From Riptortus pedestris (taxonomy: Eukaryota; Arthropoda; Insecta; Hemiptera; Alydidae): a stretch of 64,000 nucleotides of DNA. The stretch spans positions 7,484,001 to 7,548,000 of the forward strand of contig CM032229.1 in assembly GCA_019009955.1 (NCBI GenBank). Reading direction: 5' to 3'. Of this stretch, positions 10,924 through 20,775 are shown in pieces (the stretch's first letter is position 1; every line of letters begins with the position of its first letter). The position numbers were made by a program, and so were the translations under genes. Under the pieces are notes generated by a model, which saw nothing but the letters and a program-made list of their open reading frames with translations, ran no database searches and was not told the origin of the DNA.

Positions 10924-11352
10924 CTGTTACCGCGGTCGCAGTTTTTGTTTAATCCTTACCAAACTCGATATTTAGTCGTTTTATGTAAAAAGAAAGATCA
11001 AGTTCGTTAACGGCTGAAATCGGACCAGTGGGAGGAGCGGGTTTAGAGGAAGGATTTTCGAAAATTAGAAATATCTCCGTTACTATACGTCGGATCGAAA
11101 AATTGTACAGAATCAATTTTGTTGCAAATTACATTTACTATAAATATTGTTATACATTTATTCTCTATCTTGAATATTAACTGAGATATTTGCATTTTTA
11201 TTAAATCGACGGCTAACGGACAAGAGTGACTTTCCCGCGAAAAGCTCATTCGGCCGTTTCTTTGATTGCTCGGCTCTCGTGAAATTTTTTTATTGTAAAC
11301 CTTCACGTGGGAAATCTGCTTAGTTTACGCAGCCCCTGCGTGACGGACTTTT
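10744..11352 (+). mobile_element. TTAGCAG element, S type, complete
   Basis: Reference-quality copy of 609 bp: TTAGCAGATTTCCCTTAAG, the 5' module, (TA)n at 10877-10918, TTGTCTGTTACCGCGGTCGC and the inner unit with its G-rich box (11030-11060). The S block and CACGTGGGAAATCTGCTTAG follow, then the hairpin ACGCAGCCCCTGCGT and GACGGACTTTT. It lies head-to-tail with the copy before it. Confidence 0.95.
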
Positions 11353-12138
11353 ATACTCCCTTGGCGAAGATAAAAGGGAGGATTGTATTGCACTTTGCAT
11401 TGTACTTTGTTATATATATACCTCAAATGGCCCCATTATAAACCAAGTAATATCACGCAGAACGCATCGCTCACACAATTCAAATTTATGAAAATACTGA
11501 AATAAAAATCTATACATTAACGCTGCACAAATGAAACTTTTCCATCAAATGCTCGCTCTCAAATGATGTAACGCGGTGATTAAATTCTCCTCCAATATTT
11601 CGTAATAATTCTCCAACGCCATCCACTTATGACTGTTAATAATAATGATTAATTGTTTGAATGCGGAAGTAGGAAGTTTGGTTTGAGATTGCACAACATG
11701 TTGCAGGGAATGTCAAGTTCTGGGCAGAGATTCTGCCAGGGATAGCTGTGTGACAGCCCTTGGCCCTTCATCGACTCAAAGCCAAACTGTCACTATTAAC
11801 ATTATTCTTCTTTCCGCGATTCCTTTTCAGAAATTATTTTTTTCATTTGGATTTTAAAACAACCTTGTGACTACACAATTAGTGCAAAATGGTTATTTTT
11901 TAAATTTAATATATGTCAAGTGCTTGTTTTATTTCATGATTGATTACAGCTGACAACATCCTCTCCTGATCAGAAGTTTTTTTTTTCACTAGAAAACTTC
12001 CGTTGCTCCCAGATATCAAGGTCAGAGTGCTTTGATTGACTTGAGAACTCTTTACTTAGTGATTAATAAGGAAATATGTATAGAAAAAAACTAAAACTCG
12101 TTTTGATAAGAGATAATGTATTCGCTGTTTGATAAATA
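11353..12138. other. No recognisable feature
   Basis: Unique AT-rich sequence. No gene seen. Confidence 0.4.
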
Positions 12139-12239
12139 ATCAAGGAGCCTTGAGAGTTAAGGTGTTGGCCTTAATCTAACACGGTAAACATAGAGTGGCG
12201 AGTTCCATTCCCGCCTGGGCAATAGGAATTTATTTGGTT
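12139..12239 (+). repeat. tRNA-derived SINE, head
   Basis: GAGAGTTAAGGTGTTGGCC, the polymerase III B-box-like GAGTTCCATTCCCGCC and CTGGGCAATAGGAATTTATTT match the SINE family spread through the window. The body is cut off where the Penelope-like element starts. Confidence 0.8.
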
Positions 12240-12282
12240 AATCACAAAACTTTTTTATGGCTCCTCACAATTTTATTTCTTA

Positions 12283-12326
12283 TAAACGTTGAGCGCTGTC
12301 GGGGACTAAATCCCCTTCTTCAGTGC
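12283..12326 (-). ncRNA. Hammerhead-ribozyme-like motif in the Penelope-like element (degenerate)
   Basis: On the minus strand, CUGAAGA (12323-12317) fits the conserved CUGANGA box. Stem II is GGGG/CCCC with a 7-base loop. Then GAC stands where GAA is required (A14 changed to C), and a palindromic AGCGCU could form stem III before a C at the expected cleavage position (12291). Stem I pairing is poor. Penelope-like elements are known to carry hammerheads, which supports descent from one; the GAC change should kill activity. Confidence 0.55.
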
Positions 12327-12551
12327 TAAAAAACAATGTAACACCATAATAAAGGAGTCTAAAAATCAGTTCTTAAAAATGTTTTACATAGTTGGTCATA
12401 TAACAAACAGTCTATAACATTATACATTTTTTTCCCAATAATAACACCTATATTCAAAAACACAATTACAATTAAAATATAACAAATTAATAATTACTAT
12501 TTAAACATTAAAATAATATTATAAGCAAAATTACCGTCAGAGCGTAGGGCG

Positions 12552-13865
12552 ATCTTATAGACTTGCTACCAGGCTAAACCCTGCCGATGCACTGAGGCCA
12601 AGGGGATCGTTCCAAGCCGCTAGGGAGGGGGCAGAGACAAGTCTGGACATGAGAGACGCGATTGTGTCAGTCTGTACATTTACATTGTCTTTATTTATGG
12701 CTTTTTCAAGTTTTATTTCCATAGCCTCCACCATGTCCAAGAGATAACCCCTAACATCACTATGAATTAATTTTATCTGGTGGTCCCCAGCATGGTGGTT
12801 GTGCTCCTTACAGTGTGCATAAAACTCTGAGCCTACCTCTCATGTGTTCCTTAGCCCTGATCCGTAACTTCCTCTCTGTCCTCCCAACGTAGCTGGCTTC
12901 ACACATCCCACACTTCATCATGTACACCCCTGATCTGTCTCCTAGAGGAGTAGCATCCTTGATTTTAGAGACAAAATTCAGAAGTGACGCCCTCTTTCTG
13001 TAGGCTATTCTAATGCCCTGCCTGTTTAGTTTCCTTCCCAGGATTTCCGAAAGCCGGCCCAAATATGGCAATATTCCCCAGGATTTAACCTCTTCCCCCC
13101 ACCCCTTAAAGTCTCCCTCATCAATTTTTTAGAAACCCTCCTAGCATATATTTTTCTTATAAATTCCCGACTGTGGCCATTCCGTTTTCCTAAGTGGCAT
13201 ATATAGCATAATTCTTTCTGGAAATTTTCATCGTCCATTGGAACAGATAGGAGCCTGTCAATGAGATAGATGAATGGGGTTTCTTTGACTCTATGGTGTT
13301 GGAAAGACATTTGGTTTATACTTTTGTCCGTGCATGTGGGCTTTCTATAAATAGAAAATTTTACCCCCTCTCCGCTCCTATAAATGTTTAGATCCAGGAA
13401 GGTTATTTTTCCTGCCTCCTCTTGGTCCCATAGTAAATTTTATGTTGGGATGTTGCTCATTTAAGTAGTTGTGCATCCTATGCAAATCCTCTGTTGAGCC
13501 CTCAAAAATGCACAAAGCGTCATCTACGTAACGTACCCAGAATTTAATTTTATTTTTAAAGAGGTTTCTGTCCGACATTATGAAACAGTGTTCGAACCAA
13601 TTCATGAATACATCGGCCGCTAGGGGGTTGATCGGATTTCCCATAGCAAGACCTTTCTGTTTATAGAATTTGCCTTCGAACAGACAGTAGCCCTGGAAAG
13701 TATGATCTTTATTATATTTCCAAAAAAATTATAGGGTCACATTTTTTATAATATAGTGCCCTATCAAAAAGCGACCACGCCTCCTGGGGGGTATGTTTGA
13801 ATACATCAAAGGACACCATAATGCTCGTTTTGCTTAAATGTAATTTACCTAATTTTTCTATAAGT
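12552..13865 (-). pseudogene. Penelope-like reverse transcriptase / GIY-YIG endonuclease, broken
   Basis: Reading leftward: SIMVSFDVFKHTPQEAW near 13825 (finger-palm start), GKFYKQKGLAMGNPINP near 13650 and VRYVDDALCIFEG near 13510 (catalytic YVDD). HPNIKFTMGP lies near 13430, then a linker (ELCYICHLGKRNGHSREFI, 13190-13130). GVYMMKCGMCEASYVGRT near 12940-12890 is the GIY-YIG endonuclease, followed by a tail ending near 12555. The reading frame shifts near an A7 run at about 13722-13728, near 13390, near 13070 and near 12835. The domain order is that of Penelope-like elements, which use the GIY-YIG nuclease for target cutting. The protein is not expressible as it stands. Confidence 0.9.
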
Positions 13866-13913
13866 TGAGAACTGTTGTAAATTGTCGTAACTGTTGTAAA
13901 TGTAAATTCCTAT

Positions 13914-14200
13914 TTCCCAAGCGCGAATTGAACTCGCCACTCTAGGTTTACCATGTGAGATTAAGGCCAACGCTTTAACTCATATGGCTAACCTGAGCCC
14001 CAATTTCCTTTGCCCAGGCGGGAATCGAACTCGCCACTCTAGGTTTACCATGTGAGATTAAGGCCAACGCTTTAACTCATATGGCTAACCTGAGCCCCAA
14101 ATTCCTTTGCCCAGGCGGGAATCGAACTCGCCACTCTAGGTTTACCATGTGAGATTTAAGGCAACGCTTTAACTCACATGGCTAACCTGAGTCAAATTTT
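13914..14200 (-). repeat. Three tandem tRNA-like SINE heads, 97-bp period
   Basis: Units begin at about 13916, 14013 and 14110. On the minus strand each reads GCTCAGG...GTTGGCCTTAATCTCACATGG...GAGTTCGATTCCCGCC TGGGC, about 84 bases, with a 13-base spacer. GCTCAG pairs with CTGGGC as an acceptor-like stem (one G-U). GAGTTCGATTCC is a B box, and the length and GTTGGCCTTAA segment resemble a tRNA-Leu with a long variable arm. The T stem has one mismatch. The third unit is slightly diverged. These look like SINE heads rather than working tRNA genes. Confidence 0.85.
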
Positions 14201-14229
14201 TAGTTCACGTTCTGATGTTTTCTTTTTCG

Positions 14230-15151
14230 CTGAAGCGAAATCAGCTATTTTATATATCAGCGAAGTCTTATTTTCTCAAATGTCCATCGATCCTACTTAG
14301 TAGATGACGAAAATGTAGTATGAGTCTATTATCGCTCTAGTGGCCGTAATTCAATTTAACCAAACTCGATATATAAGCGTTTTATGTAAAACTAAAGATC
14401 AAGATCAAGAGGCTGAAATCGTACTTTGGGGAGGAAGGCGGGCAAAGAGGGGAAAGATTTTGAACATTCGAAATATCTTAGTTATTATACGTCGGATTGA
14501 AGACTGATATAGAACCAATCATATTACAACTGTAATTGTTTATAAATGTTGTTATATACATATTTTTTCTATCATGAATGTTACCATTGATATGTTCATT
14601 ATTTTAGTCTTCAGTCATCAGTAAACACCACACCACTCCTACTGATATCATATTAACAATAAGCTGTTATATCGAGAACCAAATTAGTCTAAGTGTAAAT
14701 ACTAAATATTTTTTTCATTGAACTTACATTGTTTGAGATACATGCAAATACGGTTTGGGAGTATGTCATCATTTAAGATTTTACGTTCTTACCTCGTAAA
14801 TGTTTATTGATCGATGCCATACTCAATATTTAACCGTTTTAATCAATGCTAAAGATCATATTTGTTAATGGCTGAAGTCGAAAATGGGGATTTAGAGGGG
14901 AGAAAGAATCGAAAATTCAAAATATCACCGTTATAATAAGTCGGGTCGAAAATTACCAATCTTGCTAAACTATTGCTGGTCTACAATTGATGTTCTGCGC
15001 ATTTTTTCGTAACTCAATTATTAAGTTCCCGCAACTCATTGGTTTTTACATGGAAATGAAGAATATGTTGTGAGATGAGATCAAAAGTGTGTTTTATACT
15101 AGAAAGTAGGAACTCTGCTTAGTTTACGCAGCCCCTGCGTGACGGACATTT
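14230..15151 (+). mobile_element. TTAGCAG element, L type, nearly full length, no TA core
   Basis: 5' module (CAAATGTCCATCGATCCTAC, GATGACGAAAATG), first inner unit, L block (CATCAGTAAACACC, TTACGTTCTTACCTCG), second inner unit (TAACCGTTTTAATCAATGC) and ACTCAATTATTAAG. It ends with the ACGCAGCCCCTGCGT hairpin and GACGGACATTT. The core has shrunk to a few bases. Confidence 0.9.
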
Positions 15152-15967
15152 ATACAAATTTTCAGGAACATATGTAAATCATTTTTTGTCAGATGGATTG
15201 AAATACTCCAACAAACCCGCGCTCGACTTGCAGAAGGTATAAAACATTTTTCTCTGGAATAAAAAACAATACTTAATTATTATTTACTGGGAAAGTTATG
15301 AAATATGGGCCTGAAGACCTTTGTAAAGAGTTATAAACTCTTGGTTGCTAGCCACTAAGGATGTAAGTTTGTAATTCATTGGTTAGTAATAGCGTGAAAA
15401 CCCTTAAGTGGTATTGTGGTCAGATATATTAGCAGTATTGTGATTTGTCTTAGTCTACATAGTATGAGTGTAGAATACAGGTGTGAAAGAGGATTCCAAA
15501 GAGTAATATTCACCCTGGTGATCGGGAAGGCCGTGAACGTCAACTACTGAGGAAATCTTTACTGCTACGAGGAAAATACTTGAGGAAGGCAGCTGAGGTT
15601 GAGTATAGTCCAGGCATAAATGCATAGACAATTCTCTCCCTTATCCGCGATCATTTTCAGATGGAGAGACGTGGAACAAGGTGCTAGAAATGCTCGAAGA
15701 GGGTCATATGTGTGTATGTGAACAGCAGCCTGGCAAGGGACTAGCAATCGCCGCCCTATTCCGATGCACCGGTAACCAATAAGTTTGGATAGTTAATGAT
15801 GAGCATACAGGAGTAGCAGTTGGATAACCCCTAACTGTAAAACTGAACCAGATAGCTATCTTTTTTCAAGGTTACGGGCTTGTAGACAACATTGTTATGA
15901 AAACGTAGTCACAACTAAATTAGAGACAATAAGCCGCATACCAAAAGTCGTTAAAGCTATGAAGGAC
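15152..15967. other. No recognisable feature
   Basis: Unique sequence, mildly GC-richer near 15500-15760. No supportable exon. Confidence 0.4.
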
Positions 15968-16181
15968 AAAAATTGATGGCTTACAATTGTTGTTCCATGG
16001 ACTTTTCGTGACTCTAATGTTAAGCGAGTTATTTGTACTCATGTTTTCTGCCGTAAGTATTCCTCGCCCCTTCTACCCATCTGTTTTTACATACAAATAG
16101 AGAACATATGGTGAGATAAGATCACAAGTGCGTTATGGGGAAATCTGCTTAGTTTACGCAGCCCGTGCGTGACCGACATTT
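15968..16181 (+). mobile_element. TTAGCAG element, L type 3' end
   Basis: Second L unit (TTACAATTGTTGTTCCATGG, TAAGCGAGTTATTTGTAC), GGGGAAATCTGCTTAG, a hairpin with a changed loop (ACGCAGCCCGTGCGT) and GACCGACATTT. Confidence 0.85.
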
Positions 16182-16224
16182 CATTTAATCAGACGAGTAT
16201 GACGTCCTTCATTCCCAAACCTTC

Positions 16225-16654
16225 AAAACTCCGTTAGAAAGGGACCTCCTAAATTAAGCAGATTTCCCTCTTGCGAGTATGACGCACAATTGATCACATC
16301 TCGCAATATAATTTATATATCTAAATAAAAATCCGAATAGTTGAAATGGAGGTTTACTGAGGGCTGAGTACAAACAAGTCGCTTAATACTTGTGCTACGA
16401 AAAAAAATGCTCAGAACAATAATTGTATAGCATCAATAGTTTAAGAAGATTAGTGTAATAACATTTTTCGGCACCAATCATATTAACGGAGGTATTTGAA
16501 ATTTTCGAATCCCCCTCTTCCATTCCAGGTCTGATTTCAGCAAGTAATTAATATGATCTTTAGTACATGACTGAAAAGCTTATATGTGGAGTTTGGCAAC
16601 GATAAGACAAATATAGCGACCTCCAGAGCTGTAACAGACAAAGCTGTCTGCTAA
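16225..16654 (-). mobile_element. TTAGCAG element, L type with both termini, shrunken
   Basis: 3' end AAAACTCCGTTAG (16225), TTAAGCAGATTTCCC, L-type inner unit, AGAGCTGTAACAGACAAA, and the 5' end CTGCTAA at 16654. The 5' module and TA core are deleted. Confidence 0.75.
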
Positions 16655-17177
16655 AAACCGAATGAAGGGGGCTGAATCCCCATTTAGCCAGACCAATTCT
16701 TAAACTAGCATCCTCCTGACACGTAGGAGGGCTGGTGTACGAATTAGTTTCCGAAGATCGAGAATGATGGGAATTATTTTTAAAAAAATGTAAAACTGTA
16801 CTTTCAATCTTTCCTTAACAAACTTTAAACAATAATAATCATTCATTTGAAGGATGCACGGTGCATTGGTGATCCTATTATGACGCGACTGCACTCTATC
16901 GGGCTGGGATTAACTAAGGCTTAGGCCATTAATTCCTCTTGGGAATTTCACAGTTGTTAGGTGATTAGTTTCAATCGTTGATAACATTATCTATTACACA
17001 AAAAAATAATAAAGCGCAGATACATCATAAGTATTGTTTTCATACTCATGGCTTGATTCACCGCTACGTTACCTAGATGAATCCCAAAAACATATTTAGA
17101 CTCAACAATTATACTCAGTGTAGGGCTTATCCTAGGGAAGGATCATAGGGATGTATTTACTTCAAAAATCCTGAAAT
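16655..17177. other. No recognisable feature
   Basis: Unique sequence, no gene seen. Confidence 0.4.
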
Positions 17178-17570
17178 GTCGAAACTCGATACTTAACTAA
17201 AGATCATATATGATATTGGCTGAAATTGGACCTGGAATATTACGAGGTGATAGGAATTCAGAAATTCAAAATATCTCCGTTATAATGAGTCAGGCCATAA
17301 ACGTCAGAGAACCAATATTGTTAAACTGTTGATGGTCTACAATTGTTGTTCTATGCATTTTTCGTAACTCAAATACTAATTGAGTTATTTGTTCTTTCTT
17401 GTTTTCAGTCTTAATTTACCCCCCCCCCCCCTCCCCTCCCCTTCTACTCACTGGTGTTTTTTTTTTACAAAAATATAGAGAATATGTAGTGAGATGATAT
17501 ACAAAAGTGTGTCATTCCAGCATGTGGGAAATCTGCTTAGTTTACGCAGCTCCTGCGTGGCAGACTTTTT
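17178..17570 (+). mobile_element. TTAGCAG element, L type 3' half
   Basis: Inner unit, GATGGTCTACAATTGTTGTT, a 14-C run near 17420, GCATGTGGGAAATCTGCTTAG, the hairpin ACGCAGCTCCTGCGT and GGCAGACTTTTT. Confidence 0.85.
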
Positions 17571-17939
17571 AATCTATTATAAAACAACAATATATAGTAT
17601 GCCACCTTAAAACTTCAGCCCAAGAAGGTATTGTCTAATGATAACAGAACATGGCATTGGTCAGATTGTTGACATAAATGAGCACAATCGCCAGGCCTTG
17701 GTGTCTAATGTTGGCGACAATACAGCTCATAATGTTTGCCACAATACAACTAGCTACTGGTTCATTCATATTCCTGCAGCAACACATTCAGCTTTGTAAT
17801 ATTATCAGACATATCGAGGTAAAGCAGCTGTCAAAAATGGCCAGCAAATGTCTATTTATCCCACCTAACAGATGACTAAAAGTCCATTGCGCAGGGAAAA
17901 CGTTCATTTGAATAATAATCAACACAGTTAAGTTGCCAA
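17571..17939. other. No recognisable feature
   Basis: Unique sequence. AAAAGTCCATTGCGCAGGG near 17880 may be a decayed TTAGCAG 3' end. Confidence 0.35.
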
Positions 17940-18216
17940 TTAATGCTGAATATCATACTCGTTACTGTCTAAAATCGGTCAACGAATATGGGGGTTTCGA
18001 GATGCCCCGCCCCCAGATTAAAAAATCGAAATATCTCAAATCTTATGATTAGGATAATAAAAAAAAGGTATATACTCAATCTTGATAAACATTTAACTCT
18101 GTCTTTTAGGTTCTATAATTTTTTGTATAACTGGAATATTTAGTGAGTTATTAGTATTTTCTAATTTTAACTGATCCTCTTAGGGGAAATCAGCTGATGA
18201 GATTGTAATCACAAAC
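17940..18216 (+). mobile_element. TTAGCAG element, heavily decayed L fragments
   Basis: Weak inner unit (AAAATCGAAATATCTC), GTGAGTTATTAGTATTTTC, then a separate 5' end remnant (TCTTAGGGGAAATCAGCTG) abutting the next copy. Confidence 0.5.
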
Positions 18217-18218
18217 AA

Positions 18219-18847
18219 AAAAAAGTCCGTCACGCAGGGGCTACGTAAACTAAGCAGATTTCCCACGTGAAGTTTTACAATAGAGAAATTTCACGAGAGT
18301 CCAGCAGTCAAGGAAACGGCCGAACTAGCTTTTGGCGGGAAAGTCACTTCGTCCGTTAACCCCCCAAATTTAATAAAAATTCAAATATCTCGGTTAATAT
18401 TCAAGATAGAGAATAAATGTATATAGCAATATTTATAGTAAATTTAATTTGCAATAAGATTGATTCTGTACAATTTTTCGATCCGACGTATAATAACGGA
18501 GATATTTCGAATTTTCGAAAATCCTCCCCTCTAAACCCCCTCCCCTCCCAAAGGTCCGATTTCAGCCGTTAAGGAACTTGATCTTTCTTTTTACATAAAA
18601 CGATTAAATATCGAGTTTGGTAACGATTAAACAAAAATTGCGTCCGCTAGAGCGGTAACAGACAAATATATAGATAGATAGATAGATAGATAGATATATA
18701 TATATATAGATATATATATACAGTTTTGAACGGACCTCATTTTCGTCATCTACTAGGTAGGATCGATGGACATTTGAAGAAAAATTTCGAAAATTCCGTC
18801 ATGAGTTCCACCTCAATAGCTGATTTCCCTTAAGGGAAATCTGCTAA
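18219..18847 (-). mobile_element. TTAGCAG element, S type, complete
   Basis: 629 bp: AAAAGTCCGTCACGCAGGGGC at the 3' end, S block, inner unit with a C-rich box (18523-18550) and CCGCTAGAGCGG. The core is mixed (GATA)n/(TA)n at 18666-18720. The 5' module ends GGGAAATCTGCTAA. Confidence 0.95.
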
Positions 18848-18861
18848 TATATAAATAATGG

Positions 18862-19403
18862 AAATGAGCTATTGAGGTTGTACTCATCAAGGTTGTACGC
18901 AAGTTTTAAACTTTCCTCAAATTTCCATCGATTCTATCCAGGAGATGACGAAAATGAGGTCCGTACAAAACTATATAAATATATAAATATATATGTCTGT
19001 TAACGCTCAAGCAAATATAATATGTGGTCACAACATTAGTTTGATGGTTCCAAACTCAAAATTTAATCGCATTATATAAAAATAAAGATCATAGAGCCTG
19101 CGACACAGACTTTTTAGTTTTCATCCATCAGTAACCCCCCATTCCTTCTCTTGTCATATTAATAATAAGCAGTTATATCATGGACCGGTTTATTCGGAGC
19201 TTAATACCATTTCCTAGTTTTTAGAATTCAGTTAACCGTTGATCGTGAGTAACTGAGTCAGTCAACATGTCATTCGTTACAGTTTAATTCCTGTGTACAA
19301 GCCCTTTGTAACAGAGAATAGATTGTAAAATGAGATCACCATTGTATCGTTGCAACAAGTGGGAAGCCTGCTTAGTTTACGCAGCCCCTGGCTGACGGAC
19401 AAT
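18862..19403 (+). mobile_element. TTAGCAG element, L mosaic
   Basis: 5' end to 5' end with the previous copy, 14 bases apart. 5' module, short (TA) core and a truncated inner unit. A 3'-end-like GAGCCTGCGACACAGACTTTTT then joins directly to the L block (AGTTTTCATCCATCAG). It ends CAGCCCCTGGCTGACGGACAATTT. Confidence 0.8.
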
Positions 19404-19833
19404 TTTTATCTAATCCAGTAACCGTTATTACTATTAATAGTACGAATTGTGCTATAAATATGGCAAATAACTTTTTTTTTCTTATCAAAGTAGACTTTAC
19501 TTAACGTAGGCGCTTCGTGTTTAAGCAAGACCTTGTTTGAAATAGATGGAAAAATCTGAAAGGCCAACGAGGTAGGATTATGTGGAGGAAAAGTAATGAG
19601 CATCGGGCAAACATGATAGTGTCATAATCTATATAGGCAAGCACTCTCTCTTATCAATACTTTACACCAAAACAATTCACTTTTTTTTTCTCTTTTTTTT
19701 ACTTGCACAGGGAAGTTTCATCCATAATTTTATGACTTGACAAGGCCATTAAGGGTTGAATGACTCCTTTGTGAATGCCTAGTAATATCAGTCCATTGTA
19801 CTCTTTAATAAATTAAATTGTATTGCCCAAATA
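19404..19833. other. No recognisable feature
   Basis: Unique sequence; the 65-codon frame at 19406-19603 has no recognisable content. Confidence 0.4.
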
Positions 19834-20662
19834 AAAGAAGTCCGTTACGCAGGGGCTGAGTAATTAAGCAGATTACCCAGAAGTAGGCTTACAACAGATA
19901 AATCTACATACTGGCAACACCATCGTGAATGTTAAGGAAATTAATACAAACGGTAATAAGAAATCATTCAGTCAATTAGAAGATATCTACAACGGAAAGG
20001 GTTTGACTTGTAATCAAACAGGGCAGCCAACTTCTCAGAGCTGAACATATACTGAATATATAGAATTAATCTAGACCGGAATGATGAACAATTAATGAAA
20101 TATATATGAATATAACATATTAATTTTATTGAAAACTATTTACTACAGCTAGTGGAGTAATTTGAAATGAATCAGAATAATTAATATCTCAATCTCTCAG
20201 ATTTTAGCAATCCAATCTTAAGTAGGAGGTTTCTGTTTGTATCTCATTTAATAAAGCTTTTTTGAAAGCAATATTTGATATTCACCCTTGTAATGAAGTG
20301 GTTCATGATATAACAGCTTATTATTAATATGACACAAGTAGGAGTGGGGATTTACTGAAATCGTAAAATTGTAGGATCCACATATCTCGGTTAATACTCA
20401 TTATACGGAAAATAGGCAAAGAACAATATTTACAGTAAATTTAATTTTCAATAAAATTGTTTTTATACACTTTTCGATCCGACGTATAGTAACAGAGATA
20501 TTTCGAATTTTCAAAATTCCTCCCCTCTAAACCCCACCCCCCTCCGCCTTGTCCGATTTCAACCGTTAACGAACTTGATTTTTCTTTTTACATAAAACGA
20601 CTAAGTATCGAGTTTGGTAACGATTAAACAATAATTGCGACCGCCTTAAGGAAACTCTGCTA
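19834..20662 (-). mobile_element. TTAGCAG element, V type with both ends
   Basis: 3' end GAAGTCCGTTACGCAGGGGC, V module (AATCAGAATAATTAATATCTC near 20170), L block, inner unit, CCCCACCCCCCTCCGCC and AATTGCGACCGCC. The 5' end is compressed: CTTAAGGAAACTCTGCTAA. The TA core is deleted. Confidence 0.85.
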
Positions 20663-20775
20663 AAAAAGAATGTGAAGCCAAAAATAATAATAAATATAAA
20701 ATTAATAAATAAAATTAAAGTGTATTCACCCTGCTAAGGTAGAAGATAAGTGAAGAGGAGTGTGTAGAAATTGTA
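20663..20775 (-). mobile_element. LINE 3' UTR fragment
   Basis: Inverse copy of 23676-23775, the 3' UTR of the plus-strand LINE there (GTGTATTCACCCTGCTAAGG and flanks). It joins the 5' end of a V-type TTAGCAG copy at the same point as at 23775. Confidence 0.8.

Larger units (their letters stand above)
12240..13905 (-). mobile_element. Penelope-like retroelement, frameshifted
   Basis: On the minus strand it contains a Penelope-type reverse transcriptase, linker, GIY-YIG endonuclease, short C-terminal tail and, near its 3' end, a hammerhead-like motif (12291-12323). It is 5'-truncated: sequence upstream of the reverse transcriptase palm is missing. tRNA-like SINE heads lie on both sides in opposite orientation, so it may sit within SINE-rich sequence. 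Frame breaks make it inactive. Confidence 0.9.

Noticed and set aside
13914..14200. Three working tRNA-Leu genes
   Set aside because: The T stem has a mismatch, the D arm does not fold cleanly, and the same sequence heads dispersed SINEs.
13916..14206. CRISPR-like array (regular 97-bp repeats)
   Set aside because: Units are whole tRNA-like sequences with constant spacers in a eukaryotic genome.
18219..18847. Canonical Helitron reading with TCCGTC start and CTAA end in the opposite orientation
   Set aside because: The expected A before TC is a conserved G, and the base after CTAA is not consistently T. The HINE orientation, with the hairpin next to GACGGACTTTT, explains both ends better.
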